Assembly (NCBI GenBank): GCA_028751875.1
Contig: CM054140.1
Coordinates: forward strand, 14,876,747-14,940,746
DNA length: 64,000 nucleotides
Source of the DNA: Rapana venosa
Lineage: Eukaryota; Mollusca; Gastropoda; Neogastropoda; Muricidae
Reading direction: 5' to 3'
Positions 35,859 through 43,341 of this stretch are shown in pieces (position 1 is the first letter of the stretch; each line of letters opens with the position of its first letter). The notes under the pieces were generated by a model, which saw nothing but the letters and a program-made list of their open reading frames with translations, did no database searches and had not been told where the DNA came from. The translations under genes and the position numbers were made by a program.

Positions 35859-36737
35859 CTACGGATGGTCTCCAGAAGAGGCACCAATGCTGTGACACGG
35901 AGTCGTGTTGGAAAGATGACCTGCCTTCAGGCCACAACCACGAGCCGCCGTCACTGTTGACATGTAAAACAGCGGGTTGAACAGACACTGGGGTATTATT
36001 CTAGACAGACTGTCAGTATCATATATTTCAGAAAAGCTTTTCCGAGTGTAAAAAACATACTTCGCGGAAGGAGAGGAACCGAAAGTGATTTTCCTCAGAA
36101 GAACAATGGTCAGGAAAGGCGCTAGCTCAACAAGAAGGCGCGGACCCAAACCAGCGAAGAATCCCGTTAGTCCCTGGCTGTTGTAGATCTCTCGTGCTGC
36201 CGACCATACGCCACTATAGACCCTTTCCTTGCCAACAAACTGCAGCATGTTGCGGACTGTGAAGACGTAAAAAGGATGGCTGAGCACCACGGACATACCG
36301 CGAGCGGCACCTTCCAAGAGGACCTGAACTGCCCAGGGTCTCTGCCATGCCACATCGGGACCAGGATCGGGAATGGCTAGTCGAACGTACAGTTCTTCTC
36401 GAACAAACGTTTCAAGGAAAGACCTGAGCATATCTTGTGCGCATCCTCGGTACAGACCCAGAAACCCGTCCGCTTTATAAAGGTAATAAACATATTTCAC
36501 TATGTTGGGGTAGAACATCAGCCATGGCTTTCCCCACATGGCTTCTGAAGGTAGTGGCTCGTGCCCGGCTCGACTTAGAACACGCGCAAAGCGGAAAGGA
36601 TGCTGCAAGATATGATCAGCGAGCTGTGTTTTCAACCATTCTTCCAACTGGAAGCCAGTTTGGTCCGGAATTTCAAATATGTCGGGCTCTATCGCGTTCT
36701 CAAAGTTGATATGGAGTATGTTATTGTTACCAGCCAT
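35859..36737 (-). CDS. Mitochondrial carrier homolog (MTCH1/2-like), single exon, C-terminus disrupted
   Basis: A 292-residue uninterrupted frame, the best single open frame of the window. MTCH1/2 proteins are outer-mitochondrial-membrane members of the SLC25 fold; MTCH2 is known as an insertase and a BID receptor. Visible family signatures in order: HPFRFARVLSRAGHEPLP (46-63), GFLGLYRG (91-98), HPFYVFTVRNMLQFVG (154-169, the second-repeat signature), GLTGFFAGLGPRLL (189-202), and NPLFYMSTVTAARGCGL (254-270), matching the family's PF.L.S...AV..CGL region. The first ATG gives a natural N-terminus. The family normally runs on through a W..CW..L segment to an RG.SLF.R motif. Here the frame stops at residue 292, but a related LAGATMFWRY-stop follows immediately downstream in the same frame, and WCLFWRP is readable in another frame. 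This suggests a small frame lesion or a premature stop. No intron is present, so a retrocopy is possible; expression is unknown. Confidence 0.85.
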   Translation of the reverse strand: MAGNNNILHINFENAIEPDIFEIPDQTGFQLEEWLKTQLADHILQHPFRFARVLSRAGHEPLPSEAMWGKPWLMFYPNIVKYVYYLYKADGFLGLYRGCAQDMLRSFLETFVREELYVRLAIPDPGPDVAWQRPWAVQVLLEGAARGMSVVLSHPFYVFTVRNMLQFVGKERVYSGVWSAAREIYNSQGLTGFFAGLGPRLLVELAPFLTIVLLRKITFGSSPSAKYVFYTRKSFSEIYDTDSLSRIIPQCLFNPLFYMSTVTAARGCGLKAGHLSNTTPCHSIGASSGDHP

Positions 36738-36869
36738 TGTTGACTTCTGGTTTTGTCAGAGCTCCAGCAGATAGCGGAGACTGAAAAGTTCGAACTGGTT
36801 AGAATAGATTTGTGAGCTCGGGGTGGGGGTGATAGTTGAGTTCTAGTTCATCTTGTCAACGATTGGTAC

Positions 36870-36872
36870 ACG

Positions 36873-36920
<48 letters not shown>
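36870..36920. repeat. (TG)n(GA)n microsatellite
   Basis: (TG)n followed by (GA)n, about 50 bp, upstream of the MTCH-like frame. Confidence 0.9.
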
Positions 36921-36973
36921 TCAAAATGGGGTCACCATATCATGGGAAAAACAGCCTTTGTGTACACGTGATG

Positions 36974-37050
36974 TCGGGGACTGGATGTAAAAAAGCACAT
37001 AAGAGCTTATTCCATTATCCTCGATATAAAAGAATAAAATAAAATTACAA
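36974..37050 (+). repeat. SINE tail A, isolated
   Basis: GGGGACTGGATGTAAAAAAG, CACATAAGAGCTTATTCC, ATTATCCTCGATATAAAAG. It is the same as the tail at 37514-37590, including the variant AAGAGCTTATT where other copies have AAGTGCTTATT. Confidence 0.8.
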
Positions 37051-37079
37051 ATTAAAAAAAATCTTTACATACCACCACC

Positions 37080-37345
37080 ACCACTCATCATCATCATCAT
37101 CATTAGCCATTACACCCAGCAGTGTGTAGGGCAGCAACAAAGCGCTTCCACTCCTGCCTATTCTGGGCCAACCTAGTCACTGATCCCCAAGAGTGCTGCA
37201 TGGCCTTCATCTCACTTTCTACAGTTCTTCTCCATGTTGCTTTTGGTCTTCCTTTCTTTCTCCTTCCTTCTGGGGTCCAGTGCAATGCTGTTCTTGCGAT
37301 TGGCTGTGGGTCTCTTCGGAGGAACCACCACCACTGCTGCTGCTT
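37080..37345 (-). mobile_element. RTE-like LINE 3' tail (second family)
   Basis: The minus strand reads RRDPQPIARTALHWTPEGRR, KKGRPKATWRRTVESEMK, WGSVTRLAQNRQEWKRFVA, ALHTAGCNG-stop, followed by a (TGA)n tail. This W-P-GRR.GRP..TWRRT....W......A..R..W..FV.AL pattern is a well-known C-terminus of RTE-clade LINEs in animals. The frame is intact from 37322 to 37103. It is distinct from the RTE copies at 868, 7535 and 48687. Confidence 0.8.
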
Positions 37346-37364
37346 AATTCAATATTTCAATTCA

Positions 37365-37612
37365 ATAGTCTTTCGGATGAGACTATAAACCGAGGCCCCG
37401 TGTGCGAATGCACGGCAGAACATCTTGCGCACACGTTAAATCCTGTTCCGCTTTTCGTAAGAGTAGGCCATTGTGTGCCGGTGGGAAAAGATGATAAAAT
37501 TTACAAAACCGCATACACACGGGGACTGGATGTAAAAAAGCACATAAGAGCTTATTCCATTATCCTCGATATAAAAGAATAAAATAAAAATAAAAAGATA
37601 AAATAAATATTC
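37365..37612 (+). repeat. SINE core + tail A, head missing
   Basis: GTCTTTCGGATGAGACTATA, AACCGAGGCCCCGTGTGCG, CACACGTTAAATCCTGTTCC, GGCCATTGTGTGCCGGTGGG, then tail A ending GAATAAAATAAAA. The 5' head is lost at the junction next to the RTE tail. Confidence 0.8.
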
Positions 37613-37615
37613 AGG

Positions 37616-37951
37616 AAGAAAGGTGGCAGGACGGTTAAGACGTTCACCTGCCTAACAAGTAAACTGTGAGGTTCTGGGTTCATGTCCCAGCCTTGTCCTT
37701 TCTTCCCAATTTGACGAAAAAATCGAAATGAATGTCAAAGTCCTTGGGATGAGACTAGAAACTGAGGCCCCATGCGTGAATGCGAGCAGAACATCTTGCG
37801 CACATGTTAAAAACTCGTTTCGCCTTTCGGAAGAGTAGGCCATTTCGTGCCGGTAGGAACAGATTAAATTTCAAAAGACGCATACGCTCAGGCATCGTGT
37901 TTAGACACCATCCCCAAAGTCGGAATGCGGCTACCTAAATGGTGTATGTGT

Positions 37952-37982
<31 letters not shown>

Positions 37983-38060
37983 GGGGGGAGTGGCGGTCGC
38001 ATATGCAAAAACCTCACCATTGGAGAACTTCGGAGCTCTAGCCGAGGAACGAAAACAAAC
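37616..38060 (+). repeat. SINE head H2 + core + tail B, full length
   Basis: Head GGTGGCAGGACGGTTAAGAC with GCCTAACAAGTAAACTG and B-box-like GGGTTCATGTCCCAGCC. Core: AGTCCTTGGGATGAGACTAG, ACATCTTGCGCACATGTTAA, GAAGAGTAGGCCATTTCGTG. Tail B: TGTTTAGACACCATCCCC, AAGTCGGAATGCGGCTACC, then (TG)n and a 23-base G run, GCATATGCAAAAACCTCACC, AGCTCTAGCCGAGGAACG. Confidence 0.85.
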
Positions 38061-38224
38061 ATCAATATTTTGTCCTCTAATAAAAGAAAATTGCTGCTGA
38101 AGGAAATGTGGGTCTATTTGCCGTTGTTGTTGCTGCTGCTCACCTTAATACCGCTGCAGCTGCTCTACCACCACTATTATTACCAACTCTGCTTCTTTTA
38201 CTTCTATGGCTACTACTTTTGCTA

Positions 38225-38305
38225 CTACTATTGCTGCTGCTGCCGCTGCTACTACTACTACTACTACTAGTAGTAGTAGTACTACTACTACTACTACTAC
38301 AACTA
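38225..38305. repeat. Palindromic trinucleotide array (CTA)n(GTA)n(CTA)n
   Basis: (ACT)n runs into ACTAGTAGTAGTAGT and back into (ACT)n at 38249-38302. The central part is a perfect inverted repeat and could form a hairpin. Upstream are irregular (CTG)/(CTA) tracts that give poly-leucine frames; these are artefacts. Confidence 0.85.
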
Positions 38306-38589
38306 CAATATTCAAGGGAATTAATTAGCTTCAGAGCAGAGTTTCTACAGATTGGTTGTATCCCTTCTTTTTCTGTAGAGAGGGACTAATTGTTCCCTTT
38401 TCTCTTTATTTTGTTTTCGTCCGTCGACTTGTTCCAAAAAAAGTCACCGTTAAAAAGAAAATCTTTACTTTAATGATTTTATTTGTTTTTTGGGTGGGTT
38501 TGTCTTTTTTGGGGGGTGTTTTTTTGTGTTTTTGTTTGTTGTTTTGTTGAGTGGGTTTTTTTTGGGGGGAGGGTGCTTGCTGCCTCATC

Positions 38590-38820
38590 TTTTGTGACGT
38601 TTCTGTCCTGCGGTTCCCACACCGCTCATTTTGATCTCGCCGCCCCAGCCAGAGTCGTTATGTCGCAACCTCAGGGTCAAAAGTCCACAGGGCGCTTATC
38701 CATGCCAGGCCGACATCGGGCCACCAGGGTCACTTAGATTGTGTTCAGTGGTGTCTGTTGAGCTAACATACTTTGGACACCACCTACTGAGCTCCCTACT
38801 GGCGACAATAATAGTTTAGT
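38590..38820 (-). repeat. Family 4 interspersed repeat
   Basis: Its reverse complement (GTAGGTGGTGTCC, CACCACTGAACACAATC, TAAGTGACCCTGGTGGC, GGTGTGGGAACCGCAGGAC, AGAAACGTCACAAAAGATG) follows the sequence at 52510-52755 in the same order. It has no coding capacity that I recognise. Confidence 0.65.
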
Positions 38821-38924
38821 GGGGATTAATTGCATGATGATCAAAATGATGAGGATGATGAAACGTTGCCGCTATGGAAGTGACAGGGTTGTGATCTATG
38901 CTTCCTATGGTAATTATATTACCA

Positions 38925-39165
38925 GTGCCCGCCAGGCCAGAAAAATACAGAGGCACCTGCAGTGTTGGTCAAGTGATTTGAGCAACACTCTCAAAAATCG
39001 CATCCGTTAAGTAAATGGAGCTCGACTGTGTAGTCTCAATCTTCCCATTGTGCACATAACAGAGTCAGTCTGGAAAGGAGCCAGCCGGAGTCAGAAAAAT
39101 CCCCGAGACTATGAGGCTCAAACCTGCGACCTTCCAGCCCCTAACCCAAGACGCTAATCTGCTAC
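38925..39165 (-). repeat. tRNA-type SINE family 3
   Basis: The reverse complement reads GGAAGGTCGCAGGTTTGAGC (B-box-like), TGACTCCGGCTGGCTCC, GAGTGTTGCTCAAATCACTT, GACCAACACTGCAGG. The plus-strand copy at 51885-52175 has the same order (GGAAGGTTGCATGTTCAAAT, CTCTGGCTGGCTCC, GAGTGTTGCTCAGATTACTT). Confidence 0.7.
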
Positions 39166-39174
39166 ACATGAATA

Positions 39175-39455
39175 TCAGGTGTTCCTATAGCCTATGGGGT
39201 CGATGGTGAGGGAGGCATCAGAGACCTCAGCTTCTCTAGAGGCTAGCACATTGCGGGCGGTGCCAATCTCCTCTTCCTTGCTCCTTTATCTTTCCCATCC
39301 CTGAAGGAAGGCCGGTACCCATTTACAACCGGGTGAACTGGGTCGGTCCCTTTTGAAAGCCAAGGTACACGAACGGTCACCCGTCCAAGAGGTAACCACG
39401 CTACTTCAGCTTGGGGAGAGCGGGTGCTGTGATCACAGAGCTATTCCGTCCCCAT
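39175..39455 (-). repeat. SINE-like element with a 5S-rRNA-like segment
   Basis: The reverse complement of 39355-39413 reads CAAGCTGAAGTAGCGTGGTT, ACCTCTTGGACGGGTGACCG, then TTCGTGTACCTTGGCTTT. This parallels the 5S rRNA internal promoter region: an AAGC..AAG.AG.GT A box, GGTTA..., and the C box TTGGATGGGTGACCGCCTGGGAATACC, with a short deletion. It is preceded by a tRNA-head-like GGAATAGCTCTGTGATCACA and followed by GTTGTAAATGGGTACCGGCC and an AAGGAG-rich body. It is a repeat rather than a functional 5S gene, because the first 40 bases and the terminator of 5S are absent. Confidence 0.5.
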
Positions 39456-39464
39456 GATACATAG

Positions 39465-39467
39465 AAA

Positions 39468-39502
<35 letters not shown>
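39465..39502. repeat. (GT)n microsatellite
   Basis: An uninterrupted (GT)n tract next to the 5S-like element. Confidence 0.9.
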
Positions 39503-39504
<2 letters not shown>

Positions 39505-39629
39505 GCAGTCAGTCCCCTTTCCAATCAGAATCTATCAGTCTTGCCTGAAAATTGAACTCTTCTTTCCCTCTTCTTTAACATTTATCAATTCTCTTTGCTC
39601 TTACGCTGAATAGTGGTCACTCAGCTAAA

Positions 39630-39712
39630 ACCAATAGCATCTCATTAAGCGATCTGATTTGTCTTTGCAAGATATAGCGCTATACAAATTTCATTTATTA
39701 TTATTATTATCT
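39630..39712 (-). repeat. ATAGCGC-type short interspersed repeat
   Basis: GATTTGTCTTTGCAAGATAT, AGCGCTATACAAATTTCATT and (ATT)n form the reversed version of the repeat at 16455 and 12525. Confidence 0.65.
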
Positions 39713-39714
39713 CA

Positions 39715-39892
39715 AACAGTGTGACAAACGGCTTTGACAACACTAATATAAAAATAATGGCTCGGAAAACGGTAACAACAAACGGCTTGGAAAGTCATAA
39801 CGATACCTACAACAAATGGCTAAATTTAAAAACCCAATAAAAACAATAGCAAACGGTTTGGAAACAAATACAACACCACCAACAAACGGCCT

Positions 39893-39950
<58 letters not shown>

Positions 39951-40250
39951 AATAAAAACACTAAGAGTGAGACCGACACCTTGGAAAACAAGACCAACAC
40001 TGACTTTTTTTTTCCAACACTGACATTAAGCGAATGGAGATAAGAAAACAGTAATAGTAACAACATGCTCTGAAAACAAAGAACAAAATTAACAACAAAC
40101 GTATGGAAAACAACATCTACTAACAAAGAGCCTGAAAGCAACAAAGAGCTTTTAAAACAACAACAACAACCACAGTAACAACAACAGCTTGGAAAACAAT
40201 ACCACTAAGAACAATAACAACAAAACACAAACACCAAAAACATAGATGAA
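39715..40250. repeat. Degenerate A-rich minisatellite
   Basis: Units like AACAACAAACGGCTTGGAAA recur with heavy divergence (39724, 39777, 39850, 39885, 39978, 40070, 40095, 40185). They are interleaved with (AAC)n and interrupted by a (CA)n tract at 39898-39949. Unit length is about 30-50 bp. No coding sequence. Confidence 0.7.
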
Positions 40251-40371
40251 CAAAGACGGTAATCATAACAACAAAGCCTCTTAAAGTGGGGTTTTTTCTG
40301 TCTCATTGCTCACGATGGGTGTGTTCAGTGAAACAGCCCTAAAACAGTAGACTTTCTTATTAAGCTTTGTG

Positions 40372-40373
<2 letters not shown>

Positions 40374-40436
<63 letters not shown>
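40374..40436. repeat. (GA)n microsatellite
   Basis: About 62 bp of (GA)n with one interruption. The flank 40440-41090 is unique and I see no gene in it. Confidence 0.95.
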
Positions 40437-40440
<4 letters not shown>

Positions 40441-41096
40441 GGGGGAGAGGGGAGGCTGGACGTAGTGGACTGAGGTGCGAAAAGGGCATGGGGTCTGATT
40501 ACGGGGTTTTCTTCAAAGAGGCAAAGTGCCGTTTTTCCACCCTCACATTTCCGCCCGTTAATGACACCCTCTCCTCCACCCACTGTGGTTCTTTGTGACG
40601 ACAAGTTTCATCTGCCTCCCTCAGTTTCTCCGGCTCCTTGTAATGTATCATTAAACCCTAAGTATGGAAACTACTGAACTGAGTCTGTCTTTCTGCCTAG
40701 TCTGGCTGAAGGGGAAGGGAGAAGAAGAAGAAAACTTGAAAGGAAAAAAAACAACCCCGCAATCCAAATCAAAACAAAGGCTGATAGTCTTTGTTAAGGT
40801 GAAGTCTCACCTGCTTATGATTTTTCACGTTTGTGTGTCGGCTGCAAATCCAAGATCACACATGACCCTCAGACTCGGTCTGTCTGTCTTTCATCCCCCA
40901 CTGGATAATCACAGGAGTGCTGGTAATAGTCTTTGATTTTTGCCCCCTTCCATTTTTGACGAAAACAAAAGACTTTGTATGCAAAGAATGGAAGACTGCT
41001 TTCTTGGGTATAAATAATGCTCACATATAACGGTCGAGGCCAGCGCAGCTGCTCCTTTTGATGGTTTCAAAGAAGGAAATGTAGAGATGGAGTGAG

Positions 41097-41150
41097 GTGG
41101 GGGGGGGGGGGGGGTGTTGCGGACACACACACACACACACACACACACAG
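41097..41150. repeat. Poly-G and (CA)n
   Basis: A 16-base G run followed by TGTTGCGGA and (CA)n. Confidence 0.9.
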
Positions 41151-41439
41151 GGGGAGGTTATTTTATATGCCTTCAGACAAAGCTGTGAAAAATTATTTCT
41201 AAGATTTAACCCACCATTGGGTGGGTGGATTTTTTTTTTTTTACTGCTCATCACCCAGAAGCAAAAGTAATTGAACAGCACACATGAAGCGGAATAATGT
41301 CACTGACTTATTTGGTGAAAATAGATGAATGGTCACCGAACGAGAAATAATCAAAACCCTTTTCATTCAGAATTTAAGTGTTATTGTAAATTAGACTTTC
41401 CTTCAACTGGGGTTATGGCTAAAAAGAAATAATAAAAAC

Positions 41440-42070
41440 GAAATGAAAGAAAACCATTTGACGGAACAAAACCCCATGCAGCAGGAACAGCGAAACCATG
41501 CGCTGATGAGAGCGCCCATGGCAACGCCGTTTTCTTTCATAGAAGTAAGAGTTACCCACCGTGTGTACTTTTCTTATCACACGGTGGCGCTTTATAGGTT
41601 CAACGATTACGCGTCCATTTTGAAAGTGAGAGAACGAAAATCGAAACCAATAAGCCGATTGCCAAACTTTTCAGAGTATGTGTCAGTGAACAAGAGCAAG
41701 TTAAAACCAGCAAGTTACACGGTAAAATACGGCAAACTTTGCTGCATGATGTACAAGTCTGAATGTCCCATTCATTCCCAGCGTAGGTGCTTGAACTGAA
41801 ACTGGACATGACAAACTGGTCAGGCCAATGATCAGGTCATTTCAACCTGTTTACCAAGTTATCGCTCAGACAAGCTGGTGTGGGGAATTTATATCTTCAA
41901 GTTGTAACACAAATAAAATGTACGAGATGAAATGCGGATTAATTGTTATTTTATTGATAGGGTCAAAATAACAAAATTAAGTAAAGTTTATTGAATTTGG
42001 CATGAGCTTCATTGGCACGTGGACACTGTGACGTAATGTAAACAACATTGACATCATTTCCTGTTGTCTG
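41440..42070 (+). promoter_or_regulatory. Candidate promoter region of the SYCP2-like gene
   Basis: This is the last CpG-rich stretch before a strongly CpG-depleted gene body. At 41490-41680 about a dozen CpGs fall in 190 bp. It contains CCCATGGCAACG (an RFX X-box-like half site) and ACCAATAAGC (a CCAAT box). GTGACGTAATG (CRE-like) lies at about 42028, outside the densest part. It lies about 1.3-1.8 kb upstream of the first coding exon I propose. An open 118-residue frame across it has no motif. No TATA box or mapped start site can be claimed. Confidence 0.35.
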
Positions 42071-42421
42071 CTGAAGTAGGAGTTGCAAACTAGGGATTTT
42101 GTTGTGTTTTTGATCGTTTTGTTGTTGTTTTTAAGGATATAGATTCCTTTTTATTTTATGTGGTATTTTCAGCAAGTATCAGTAGATGTGTTTTAGAAAG
42201 TAATCAACTTCATATATGTGCCTACATTCCAAGTTCAGTTGTTTGTTGCTTAAGTAGAAAAGGCATTCCATTTATTTTTGTTTTGTCTTTTTTAATTTAT
42301 ACCTGGGATTAATTGGAATAGTGAACTCTGAGCACCTTTCAAAATTTGAATCCAAATCTATACTAATGAGGGCAACATTTCAAATTAAAGATTATCTTTC
42401 CCAAAGAGGGCAGCATTTATT

Positions 42422-42444
42422 TACACACACACACACACACACAC
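42422..42444. repeat. Short (CA)n
   Basis: A (CA)n tract of about 23 bp in the presumed 5' region of the SYCP2-like gene. Confidence 0.85.
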
Positions 42445-42839
42445 AACACCCTCCCTTACCCCCGTTTGTTTTTGTTTTTTTAATGATTTTTGAAATGTCC
42501 ATAGGCCTATGTCATGGAGCTCTTTTCAATGCTAGAAGATAGCTTATTCAGATCTGCAATGACATACTTTTTTATTTGTTTAAAATAACATTGTTTGAAA
42601 TAACTTATTTTTGAAATGGCAAAGATGTACTTTTTCTAAGTACACAAAAGTAAGGAATGAAGAGGTACTTTTGATCATACCCAGCATCATATCTGATTTT
42701 TTTTAATAATTTTTTTTTAGGTGTGTGTAATATAAAGAAATTAATTAAAGCTTTGATTGAGACGGGCAGGTGTATTGATGATGTATAGTAGTAGTAGTAG
42801 TAGTAGTAAAGACAATGATGGTGATAATGGCATTGAAAA

Positions 42840-42985
42840 CAATGATGATAAGATATCATTATAGTCTGCATTTTACTTTAGTTCAGAGCACTTTACAACA
42901 TGTTATCACACACTGACACAGGCATACCCACTTCATTACATACTGCATTTTACTTAAATTCAGAGCACTTTAAAAAAGATAAGCT
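42840..42985. repeat. Local direct duplication
   Basis: CTGCATTTTACTTTAGTTCA and GAGCACTTTACAA (42867-42900) are repeated as CTGCATTTTACTTAAATTCA and GAGCACTTTAAAA (42943-42975). Confidence 0.7.
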
Positions 42986-43280
42986 ATAAAGCACACAGAC
43001 ACACACAAGAAAAGCACACACATGTACACATGCATGCTTGGTAATAAACGCATAGTAACACGTTTGGAGATATGGCACAAACCTGCAAGTGATTTAAGTT
43101 TAGTCTTTCTTAGTTTGTAGTTTCACAAAATACAATTTGATAGGCACCTCTTCATCCTCTAGATGTTTATTATTTATTTATATAATACTTTCAAACTCAT
43201 TACTTATTTTTTACAGTTTACTCTCAGTCCAAATATTATCCCCTTGTTTTTATTTTGCCTTTTTTTGGGTATAATTTCAG

Positions 43281-43341
43281 ATGAACAAAGGTAGATGATC
43301 AAGCCTTGAGAAGCATGGATCATATTGAAAAGATAAGAGCT
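43281..43341 (+). CDS. SYCP2-like exon 1 (5' UTR plus start codon)
   Basis: Acceptor TAATTTCAG, donor GCT|GTGAGT. Coding starts at the ATG at 43315 (A at -3 and G at +4), giving MDHIEKIRA and phase 0 at the donor. An upstream ATG at 43281 opens a six-codon uORF; all three frames have stops upstream of 43315, which favours a UTR. The start is supported by the LEK..ALRK-like match once joined to exon 2. Confidence 0.6.

Noticed and set aside
39355..39413. Functional 5S rRNA gene
   Set aside because: Only the internal promoter-like half is present, with a deletion, and it is embedded in a repeat-like body.
41443..41799. 118-residue plus-strand frame upstream of the SYCP2-like gene
   Set aside because: No recognisable motif and no matching splice phase; the region is better explained as CpG-rich promoter DNA.
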